Positions 14,101-26,100 of a stretch of 64,000 nt of DNA are shown piece after piece. The translations under genes were made by a program, and so were the position numbers. The notes under the pieces were generated by a model, which was not told the origin of the DNA, made no database searches, and saw only the letters and a list, made by a program, of their open reading frames with translations. Numbering within the stretch: the first letter of the stretch is position 1; each line of letters starts with the position of its first letter. Where the stretch lies: NCBI RefSeq assembly GCF_018873765.1, contig NC_057925.1, positions 62,070,470 to 62,134,469 of the forward strand, read 5' to 3'. This DNA comes from Telopea speciosissima (Eukaryota; Streptophyta; Magnoliopsida; Proteales; Proteaceae).

Positions 14101-17100
14101 CATGTTTTCCTCGATTGCTCATTACTCTAGCCAGCAAAACGTAGCAAGCTTTCATCTAGTGAATGTAATTTCAAATTATTTCAACAACTTTCACCAATTA
14201 ACAATTAAGAAGAATTTTCAAATAACACTACTAAAGCTACTATGAATTACTAAAACATAATCATTTCCAATTCTAGTTTTTTCATATAGAACTATTCCAC
14301 ATATTGCAGATGGAACCAAAGTGAAAAGTCCATAACCTGGCAGAAGAAATAAAAAGGAAACGCCCAAAAGTGTTCATTCAATACTATTATGGTTCTAGGT
14401 AACCAATACTTGTAAGGGGCATAGTTGTCGTTGAGGCAAGGCAAGCCAAAGTGGTGTCTAGGCCCCAAGAAGGCACCTGGTGGCCTAAGGTATTACATAT
14501 AAAGAGGGGGGTTTAGGTGTATAATATTAACGTTTCTTCTTAATTTTTTTAAAGAGGGAGTTGTGTAAAAGAACAAGTTTCGTTCCTTTTACGTATAAAT
14601 ATAAGGGGCTAAATGGCAAATGTATAAAATGAGGACGTAGTTTGCTTTAGTCATAAAATATACAGTGAAAAACAAATCGATTAGAAAAGAAGACTGAAGA
14701 TGTGCCTTCTTCCTCTCTCCTCCTTGATGCCTGACGCCTAACACTGGAGATAATACGGAAAACAGATCCAAAGACGGATAATATCTAGAACAGTTAGGTA
14801 CCAGATAACCCTCCTTTCTTCTGCTGCTGCTGCTTCTGCTTCTGAGAGGCGGTGGCAGTTTGCTGGTGCTGCTTCCTCTTCTTCTTCCTTTCTTTCCCTC
14901 ATTTCCCAATTCCCCCTGCCCACACCTCCCATTTCCCTACCTTTTTCTCCTTCTTTTGGTCTAGGTGCCTTGACGAACATGGGGACTTACCACCTTGGGG
15001 CTCAATGGTTGCCTTGCCACCTAGGCATTGCCTTGACAACTATGCCATGAGGTCTCCCGCTTTATTAAATCCTTTTCAGAAAAAATGCAATTGTACAAGG
15101 TTTTCACCCATGAAAGTTGATATAAGCAGTAAAATATTATGCAAGCCAATCCAAATATTGCCTTACCAGAAAGTTTGACTTATCAAATAATTTAACCAAA
15201 ACCAGTTTTCAGGAATCTCTAGCTGTAACACCAACTTACTTGGAATCAACAGCTAACTTTCTTCCTAATTGATTTCTCTGGTTTCCAGGATTGGAAAGTT
15301 GAACATGTGCAACTGGGAAGAACCTATGCCAAAAAAAAAAAATTAATAGACAACCAACATAAGTTCTCCTCGTCACACTCACAGACGCATACTATACATG
15401 TGTAGAGTAGATTTTAAGACCAGGGGGAATTAGCTTGCTTAGATAAACAGCACCCTGATGAGCTACATCAAGGGCTGATGGCCACTTCAACCATTGGATT
15501 GGTCATGTGTCAAATTCATGGCCCATCATTTCAGCTTCCTTGCAGTTTCAGGCTTCATCTGTCAAAATGTTGAGGTTTTCATCCAAAAGAAAAGGCTTTA
15601 TTTGGGAAGACGTGACAATGCCGTTCAGCTGAAATTTCAGCATGAGTGCTACATGTGGACCTTGTTCCTTGTTCAAGCCTACCACATTGCAAATGTGGGT
15701 GCCTCCATTGGCGGAGGACTCCACACCCATTTCACCAGTTCAAGTTTGAAGCCAAAACGAACATGGAATATTGCTCCAAAGTGGCATCCAAGTGATAAAG
15801 AAAAATGCCACATTAAAATCTGTTAAATGATATTTCTGTAGTCTTGAAGCTTCAGACTCCCTTCAGAGAACGTTCCATTTGTCATTTTGGGTTAAAAATT
15901 AACTGGAAAGATGGGTACAGGATCCTCTATGGCATTGACCCACCCATGTCTGCCATATGGCAGTTGGTGAACTTTATCAAATCTCTCAGCCACTGTGGTG
16001 ATTTTACAAAACCCTAGAGAGAGCGGGAGCTATTAAAAAATATAAATATTTTACCTGTGCATTTCATTGCAAAATGTAAGAAAAGAGAGCTTTCCAGACT
16101 CAGAAAGAACCACTAGAAGATCTCTTCCCTGTGTCTACAAAAGCAAGAAGCACGCACCATAATTAAGTCAACTTAAACAGTTGAAATTCTGATCTCTCTT
16201 TTGACTACTTTTGTTTAATTTCTTTTCAAAGAGACATAACTAGCTAGAAACATCTAATAACATGATAACACCTGTTCCCATTTATCTATCCACAACAAAT
16301 ACTTGGTAATACAAAATGCTTCATAATAAATCTATTGTGCTGGAAAGTTGGAACTGTAAAAAAAAAAACAAACAGACCTGTGGAATTGGTGCACGGAACT
16401 TTTCATTCCAGCGCACAACTGCAAGATCCTTAATTGTTCCAAACACAGCCTGTTCACAAATAGACTGTACAACCCCATCCTCACCAATTACTACCAACTC
16501 TATAGATGTTTCCTGATCAGAAGACCATCAAGACATTAAATGCCAAATAAAAAATATTGCTCCAATGAAAAGGATCTGCTAATTGTTATATCAGAATATA
16601 AAATTCAAAAACAAGGTGATGGTATACTCCCCCCCCCCCCGAAAAAAAAATAAATAAATAAATAAATAAGCCAGAAAGGAACCAGAGGTTAGTGATGTGA
16701 TACTTCTAAGTATGAATGATATTTACTATCCACATTTCATTTTATGAATAATACTCCAAGAATCAGAATTAAGCAAAATTTTGGGCCGCTAAGAAACAAC
16801 ACATACAAAACGAGTGCAGCTGAGATGCAGATATCAAGATAGACTAGTGACTAAACTAGAGAGAACAGAATCAGGAATTAAAGCATCTGAAAGAACTTTT
16901 AAAGGTTGCACCATATGTGACAATATGTGTTAAGTCAATAACATGGTTCTTTAATGTACAACCATGACTGCAAAAAATAAGTCATTTGATGCAGATAAGT
17001 CACACAATGGGCTTATTTTATTGGAAATAAGCCTTGGGTGGGGTTATGTATGCATTCGGCCCTTGATTCCATATGTTTTGTGTGTAATGGGCCACTTTAA

Positions 17101-20100
17101 TGAGCCTAAAATGTGGGTACAAGGAAGGCATACGGGATTAAGCTTAGTAGTAGCTTATTTTCATATTTCCTAGGTTTATTCAAGAGTCCTTTCATATTTC
17201 TAGGTAGAAGTCTAATAGCCACGAGAGTATCTCCTAGTTTTTAGTATTTGCATTTTTGAATTCCAAGGCAGCATTAAGTGCCTTCCATTATCAGTTTTCA
17301 AAGTCTGGTTAGTAGTTCCTATGTCTTGGGAATAGCTTTCTAGGTCTTGGGGGTCCATGTCTAGGAATTGTTATCAATGTATGGGGAATTCCAAAGGGGT
17401 TTTGGAATTCTAAGAGTTTCTTAATGTTATTGTGATGTACTCAAGATTTCCATCTCTATATAATGCAAAGGCAACCATGAATTGAAAACAAACTACTCTC
17501 ATTGAGAATTTTTGCTTGTGAGAGTCAAGTGGGACCAAGGTGGAACTCCTTCGATCGCGACATCGGTGGGACTCCGACGGTTGGGCAATAGTGGGACTCT
17601 AGGCTGCCACCTATATATCTTCATCTTCAACTATCATCATCCTCATCATCTCCATCATCCATTCCTGCAACCATACTCCATCAGCCTCCATCATACCTAC
17701 CCATAACCCACTCAAACCAGATTCAGATCAGAATCCTCTTCCAGATTCGATCTTGGCTTGCTTACCCTCTCGGGTTTGCATCATCATTTGCTGAAAGTTT
17801 AAGGCAAACAGACAATGGGAAGGTCAAAAATCAGTTAGAAGTGTAGTGAGGGAGGACAAAAGTGATTATAAACATAAGAAATGGCCCTAGACAGAGTGGA
17901 AACAGAAGGACACGATCGTTGTAGCCAACCCCATGCAGTTTGGGTGAGGAACTAACTTGAATCATAGAATTACAATTTTTTTGCAATCAGTCAGAAACTA
18001 CCTCAACATTTTCATTTTATATCACAAGGTGCAATCCATTTCAACCAGAATCCTCATTTTAGTTGAAAACCTCTTAATATCAAAACGGGTGAAGGCAAAA
18101 AAACTACTTGTATTTTCCCTTTCCCTTCCCCTCCCCCCCCCCCCCGACACTTCTTTTAGGCACCATTGAAAGATGTGTTGGTATTCAGAGATGCAGTCTC
18201 CTATACTCACTATGATTGAAGATTTGCAATCTTAACTAGATTGCACCAGCCCAACCATATTTTAGCTTTCTTTTATTTTCTTATATAATTCCTCCTTCAA
18301 TAGATTAGCATAAAATGGGCACAAATACATGTCTACTTGTCAATTTTATGCATTACATTAACACTATTTTCAGTAAATCATATTTGTAAGGTGAGAACCA
18401 AAATAAATAAATGAATAAAACTGGAATTTCATTTATGATCTATAAAGCTCGAATTTAGGTATATGTCTACTTACCAATTTTATGCATTAAATTAACACTA
18501 TTTTCAGTAAATCAGAATTGTAAGGTGAGAACCAAAATAAATAAATGAATAAAACTGGAATTTCCTTTATGATCCATAAACCTAGAATTTAGATCCTAAG
18601 CAAACTAATGTAAAACAATTTTAAATAACACAAATCTATTGCTTATTGGCAATTTAATTAAACATTCAACAAACAGTCTGTTTTTTATGCAGAATTGGTA
18701 CATCAACTGGATTTCAAACCAGGTCCATACCTGGCCCCTATTTGGAATTATTTAATTCCAATTTCCCAGCCGATATTCTGCCCAAGGATAGCTATCGGCC
18801 AGCCTTATTTGGAGGGAGAACATTGTTCAGTTTTAGAAAGGAAGAAGAAGGAGAAGAAGAGAGGAGAAGAGAGGAGCTAACACGGTTTGGTGATGAATCT
18901 GTTGTCTCAAACTAGAGACTAACTTGCTTATATTGAAAAGAATTAGAAATTACACAGGGGCCCCTGGCCTTATACAAATAACAGAAGAAACATAAAATAC
19001 ATGGGGTTATGTACAAGAATACCCCTGAAATTACTATTCTTAACACTCCCCCTCAAGCTTGGTGGTATATGTCATACATGCCCAGCTTGTTCAACAAACA
19101 GTCAAAGTGATGAGTGCTAAGTCCTTTGGTGAAGATGTCAGCCACTTGTTCATTTGTCTTCACAAAAGGAGTACAGATGGTCTTTGACTCAATCTTTTCC
19201 TTGATAAAATGTCTATCAACCTCAACATGCTTTGTCCTGTCATGGTGCACTGAGTTGTGAGCAATACTTATGGCTGCCTTGTTGTCACAATATAAACTCA
19301 TAGGTTTAACAGTCTCAAATCCCAATTCTTGAACAAGTTTCTTCAGCCACAAGATTTCACACACTCCGTGAGCCATGGCTCTAAATTCTGCCTCAGCGCT
19401 CGACCTAGCCACCACAGGTTGCTTCTTACTGCTCCAAGTAACCAAATTTCCACCAACAAAAGTACAGTATCCTGAAGTGGATCTTCGATCAGAAATAGAT
19501 CCAGCCCAATCAGCATCAGTGTCTGCTTCAATCCTCAAGTGACCATTTCTAGAGAAGAGAAGACCTTTTCCGGGGCATGACTTTAAATATCTGAGGATCC
19601 TGTAAACTGCATCAAGATGTCCCATTTTGGGTGCATGCATAAACTGACTTACCACTCCAACAGCATAGGCTATGTCAGGTCGGGTAAAGGAAAGATAGAT
19701 TAGCTTGCCTACCAATCTCTGATATTTTTCAGCATCTACAAGAGGTTCACCACAATCTTCCCCTAGTTTGTGATTCTGATCAATAGGGGAGGAGACTGGT
19801 TTACATCCTACGTATCCTGTCTCTGTAAGTAGATCAAGGACAAACTTCCTTTGACAAACATTGATCCCTTGCTTGGATCTTGAAACTTCAATCCCCAAAA
19901 AATACTTCAATGGACCAAGATCTTTGATCTCAAACTGCTGAGCCAAGTAAAGTTTAAGTTTTGAGATTTCAGCCTCGTTGTTTCCCGTGACCACAATGTC
20001 ATCAACATATACAATAAGAGCTGTAATAGTGTTGCCCTTCCTTTGTATAAACAAAGTGTGATCGGCTTGACTTTGGATGTATCCATTCTGTAGGATAGCT

Positions 20101-23100
20101 TGTCTAAACCTCTCAAAACAAGCCTTAGGAGATTGTTTAAGGCCATAAAGAGCCTTCCTAAGACGACACTCTTTTCCATTGCCACCAGGATGCTGGAACC
20201 TAGGAGGAGAGTGCATGTAGACCTCTTCTTCTAAGTCACCATGTAAGAATGCATTCTTCACATCAAGCTGGTACAATGGCCAATCAAGATTTGCAGCCAT
20301 TGAGAGGAGAACCCGAATCGAATTATGCTTGGCCACTGGAGCTAAGGTTTCCTGATAATCAATGCCATACACCTGGGTATAGCCCTTGGCAACCAGTCTT
20401 GCCTTATATCTCTCTACAGTACCATCAGACTTGAACTTGACTGTGAATACCCATCTGCATCCAACAGGAACTCTCCCCTTTGGGAGTTCAACAAGATCCC
20501 AAGTGTGATTCTTCTCAAGGGCCACCATCTCTGTATTCATTGCTTCTCTCCATTTTGGACCAGCCCTAGCCACTGCTACATTCTTAGGAATAGAGATGGA
20601 GGAGATAGCCACAGTGAAGGCAACACCTGTAGGGGAGATAGAATCATAGGAGACAAACTTGGCAATGGGATTAGTACAAGCCTAAGTTCCCTTGCGGTGA
20701 GCAATAGGAAGATCTAAGTCTGAGGATGTAAGAGTAGAGGAAGGTATACCTGTCTCAATGGATGGAGGCTCAGGATGAGGAGACGAAGAAGGATTTTGGC
20801 AGGTCTTCTTTATAGGAAGCCATTAAGAAGGGTTTCTCTTGTCCTTTGTACACACCAGTAGCTCCCCCTATTCTCTGTTCACCTGTGCATTCGGAGGCTC
20901 CCCCTCAACAACAATATCCTCAGAACTTTTCTTTCCCTTGTCAATCTAAAAAGGGGAAATGGGAACAAGAGAGGAGGAAGGAAAGGAAACAAACTCAGGA
21001 GCCTCTTCAACCTCACCACCAAGAGATGAACACTCCCCCTGAAGAGGTGACTGAAAATACAGGATGGTTTCAAAGAAATTGACATCTTTGGAGATAAGCC
21101 ACCGACAGGTAGGAGGGTGATAACATGTGTATCCTTTGGAGATAGAGGAATACCCAAGAAAGAGGCACTTCAAGGCCTTAGGATCCAATTTAGTGCGGGC
21201 AGATTGGCTAATATGGACATAGCAGATGCAACCAAAGACCCGTGGGGGAAGGGAGAAAGAAGAAGAAAGTGAGGGTAAGACCTCAAGAGGGACTCTGAAG
21301 TTCAAGACACTGGAGGGCATATGATTGATAAGAAAGAAACCAGTGAGTAAGGCATCGGACCAAAAGATTTTTGGAACATGCATTGTAAACCAAAGGGACC
21401 GGGCCACTTCCAGCAGGTGGCGGTTTTTTCTTTCGGCAACCCCATTTTGTTGAGGGGTATCAACACAAGCCACCTGGTGGATAATGCCATGGTCAGAAAA
21501 AAAAGACTCCAAACCACCATACATATCCTCTCCACCTTTATCAGAACGGACAATCTGAATACGAGTTTGAAACTGGGTATACACCAACTCATAAAAATTT
21601 TTAAACGCAGCATAGACATCACTCTTTTGTTTCAAGAGATAAACCCAAGAAACTCGAGAGAAGTCATCAATGAAGGAGACAAAGTAGCGAAAGCCACGTA
21701 AAGAAGTAACGGGGGAAGGACCCCAAACATCAGTGTGAACAATGTGAAAAGGTGAAATAGATCTATTACCAGAAGATGGATAAACTGCCTTACAACTTTT
21801 TGCAAAAAGACAAGGTTCACAATGAAAAACATGATTAACAGGAAAAGAGGTAAATAAATGTGGCAACAGTTTCCTCATAACAGAAAAATAAGGGTGTCCC
21901 AAACGCCGATGCCAAAGCAAAATATCCTCCTGTGTGCGTCCGCCATGTTGCCCACACACATAAGATTGAGCTTTCGCCACAAGGGAAGCACAAGTGTCCA
22001 GAACATATAATCCATCAGCCTCACGTCCACTGCCAATCACCCTCTTCGTTACCAAATCCTTAAAGAGACAATGGGTAGGAAAAAAAGTGACAAAGCAGTT
22101 CAAAGATTTAGTCAATTGGCTAACTGAAAGAAGATTAGTAGCAAAGTTGGGAATATGAAAGACAGACTTCAAAGGGATAGATGGAGTAACTTGGACATCT
22201 CCCTTACCCGAAATGGAAGCAAGAGAACCATTAGCAATCTTTACCTTATCTTTCCCAGAACAAACAGAGTAGGAATTAAAAAGTTGAGACCTACCAGTCA
22301 TATGGTCTGTGGCCCCTGAGTCAATGACCCAGGGAGTGGTGCCAGAAAAGGTAGAGACCTGTAGAGCAGTGGAAGTAGTGGTAGCAGTAGAGGAGGAACC
22401 ATCCAAGTGGGCTACAATCCGACGAAAAGCAGCTATGTCTTCCTTGGAGAGGGAGGATGGATCAGACTCATGAACCCCAACATGGGCCTTAGGCCCATTC
22501 TTCTTCTGTCCTTTCTGTCCTCTAGATGAAGTAGAGGATGGTTTCCCATGAAGATCCCAAACTTGCCACAGTAGTCACAGGAGAATCGACCTTTACCAGC
22601 CCCCTTAGTAAAGGTCGGACAGTCCTGTGGAGTGGATGAAACAAGAGCAGAGCGCTCAACAACGGGGGTTGTCTCCATAGCACCTCTACGGGTCTCCTCA
22701 CGCTGTAAATAACCACATACCTCCTCCAGGGAGGGAAGACTTGGTCGGCCAAGGATCTGCACCCTTAAGGGTTCAAACTCAGGGTTAAGACCTCCAAGAA
22801 GGAACAAGACCCTCTCCTTCTCAAACAACTGATGCACTTTAGGCTCATCAACAAGACACAGCTAGAGGTCTCTGTAGTGATCATACTCCTCCCAAAGTCC
22901 CACAACAAGACTATAGTACTCAGAGATACTTTTGTCCACCTGGCGCAAGCTAACAATCTGTTGGAGAAGTTGATAAACCTTTGTAGAGTCCCCCACTCTA
23001 TCGAAAATACGAGCAACACTATCCCAAATGTCTTTGGCAGTCTCCTTGCTCATAAACCTGCTTCCAATCTCCGGCTTCATCGAAAAAATAAGCCAAATCA

Positions 23101-26100
23101 TCACAAGGGAGTTCTCGGTTTCCCATTTGGAGTAACCTGGATCAGTGGAGGAAGGAGCCTTAAAGCTCCCTGATATATATACCAACTTCCCCCTACTCCG
23201 AAGAATGAGCTTCATAGACCGTGACCAATCCAAGAAATTATGATTGCCAAGCTTGACAATAGGGAGCTAAACATTTGGATTCTCATATGAAGGGGTTAAA
23301 GGCAAGGCTGCTGCAACAGTTGGGATTGCAGATGTCTCAACAGTTTTTTCACCAATTGTGACTTCAAAGCAAACACTTGGGGACCAAACAACAGCACCAC
23401 AAGCAAAAACAGTTGGTTCTCAAGAAACAGCAGCAAAAAACAGAGACAAACTAGACCAAAAACCTTGAAATAGCTTGTAGAACTTCACACAATCATCAAA
23501 CAGCAGCAGAGTAAAAAGGAATAATCTTCCTTACCAAAAAACGATAGTAGATAGCCCAAAAAAACTCCCAAACCAAGTTCTATTGAAGTGCTCTGTTGAA
23601 TCAACAACTCTGGCTGGCGGAAAAAAGAGCAGAAATGGCCTGGCCGAAATGCAGTGTTGACCCTTAGCAGCTTCCAAGAGGCTTGAGGGAATACAAGGGG
23701 ATGAAAAAAGGCTTCCAAACAAAACTAGAGCACTTGGTTGCTCTCCATTTGGATTGCAAACAAGAAAGAAACAGATTTGAGAAGGTATTCTAGGTTATCC
23801 TTCAAAGATCAACAAGAAACAAGGGAAAGGGTTTGCTCTTCACCTTCCAAGCAGCCTTCTATCACCTTCAAACTCCAAGAGCAAGATGCTCTGATACCAT
23901 GTTAAGTTTTAGAAAGGAAGAAGAAGAGAGGAGAAGAGAGGAGCTAACACGGTTTGGTGATGAATCTGTTCTGTCTCAAACTAGAGACTAACTTGCTTAT
24001 ATTGAGAAGAATTAGAAATTACACAGGGGCCCCTGGCCTTATACAAATAACAGAAGAAACATAAAATACATGGGGTTATGTACAAAAATACCCCTGAAAT
24101 TACTATTCTTAACAAATATAGCTATTGGTTTGCTGATTCAAGGAGATAGTTCATCAATCAAGTGCTGCCTAGTTACAGTTTAATTCTATCCAAGGATTAA
24201 CTATCTAGCTTGCCTATTTGGGAGGATATCGATCAACAGCTAGTTTGGAGATAATTGACCAGATCTTGTGGCCCCATGGCCAGCTATTGTTAAAGACCAA
24301 TGCTATTGCGTGGAAGGCTGTTAGACAGATTAGTCTTTGTTTCTAATTAGGATATTATTCATTTATTTGATGTAAATATGTAATTAGAGTTAGAGATAAT
24401 TTAGGATTATTTCCTTTAATGCGGTAAAGACTAAAGAGGAGGTATCTACTCAGATTTGGTGGGTCATGAGTCATGACAGCTTGGGTGGAGTACTTTGACT
24501 GCAAAAGGGTTGCTGCCTTGTGTGCGGTTTTAGAGGTTTAGTATTTTAGTTATTTTGTATATTAGGAATAGGAGTTTTATTTTAATTGGATTTTTGTTTT
24601 GAGATATTTCTAGAAGAACCTAGGATGTCATCAGTCGGATTTATAAATAAAGGAATAGGCTGATAACCAGCCAAGTCGAGTTTGAAAAAAAAAAAAGAGA
24701 CTTTTGGTTAAACCTTGCTATGCTGTGAGATGCAGTGGAGAAGGATGAGATGCCTGTATCTGTGAGTGGATGAGAGACCCGCGAGAGAGCAGGATACTCA
24801 ATCCAATCCTATCCTTATTCTCTATCTTCTATTTTCTTCTATGTTTCTATTTCAATCAATTTCATTGTGTGATATGCTACAGGTTCTGCAATCGATTAAG
24901 GAATGTATTCTACAAGTTCATCAATTGTTGCCCAGTTTTGAAGACCAAACCAGCATTAAACTTTGTTCAAGAAGATCCTGCCTGGGGCTATGTCCTTTGT
25001 GATCCAGCTCTACATTAGTTTTTCTTAAAATGAGGATACATCTAATCAAAAAATTTATAAAACAGAAGCATCTAGTAAATGTAAACATGTACAACTGGTC
25101 ACAAGACAGTTGCTAACAGTGACAACAAAAACTTGATATCCACTAATGAACATTCTGGTGTACATTGGTAGAGTTAACACCACCTATAACTCATGGTTTT
25201 ATTTCCTGGTAAACTCTTCCCCTGACTCATGAATTGGGAAAAGATATTTAGCTGTGCAGAGCAGCAGCATTATTGATGTTCAAGTAACAAAAACGATAAC
25301 ACCACAAGTCAACACACGACTCTATCCCTATGCTATATATTGATTATTTAAATATGTTGGGCCATATATGTGCCTCACCATACAGAATCGTAAGAAAGGT
25401 GAGCTTATTGCCCTAGGATAAGGCGATGGAGCTTAAAAGGAGATACTTTGAAATTATTTACTATTGAAGTGGTCAAACAAGGAAAGTGGAACTTTGAGAG
25501 AGACACTAATATGATATGGAATGAGATGACTGTTTGTATTATGAAGGTTGTTAAAGATGTCGCCAGTCCTCTAGAGAGACTTGGTGGTGTGATGATGAGG
25601 TTCAAGTAGTCATTAAGACCAAGAAAACTAGTTTTAAGACATGGTAAAGGAATAAGGATGTAGAGGATCTACAAAAGTATATATTTGCCATAAATGAAGC
25701 TGAGATGATTGTGTAAAAGCAAGGGCAAAGAAATATGAAGATTTTTATAACAATATCAGCACAAAGGAAGGGGAAAAAGCTATCTATAAGATAGCTAAAG
25801 TGAGGGAAAGGAAGAGTAGAGATCTCGACCATGTTAGATGTATTAAAAGTGAAGATGGCAAAATACTAACAAGGGATAAGGACATTAAGAAGAGAAGGGG
25901 AGGTTATTTTTGCATCCTACTAAATGAAGACACTTCGAGTAATAGTGTTCCGGAACACTGTATTATCCATCAAGCAACCACACATATATACGGAAAATTA
26001 GGGTGTTTGAAGTAAAAGAAGCTTTAAAGAGGATGAAAGTAGGCAAGGCACAAGGCCTAGATGAGGTCCCAATAGAAGTATGAAAGAGCTTAGGAATTTG

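Larger units (their letters stand above)
18824..24114 (-). mobile_element. Ty1/Copia LTR retrotransposon, 5.3 kb, defective
   Basis: Complete structure in minus orientation: 5' LTR 23900-24114, primer-binding site 23888-23899, gag, protease, integrase, reverse transcriptase, RNase H, polypurine tract, 3' LTR 18824-19045. The order protease-integrase-RT-RNase H defines Copia. Flanks aacat (18819-18823) and aatat (24115-24119) are a 5-bp target duplication with one mismatch. Coding regions carry several in-frame stops and a gag zinc-knuckle deletion, so it cannot move on its own. LTRs differ by about three substitutions and two small indels, implying a young insertion. It sits in intron 1 of the CPSF-A-like gene in the same transcriptional sense. 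Confidence 0.95.

Noticed and set aside
14589-15178. Overlapping open frames of 80-108 codons
   Set aside because: They lie inside the TIR element at 14420-15047 or the intron and consist of low-complexity residues.
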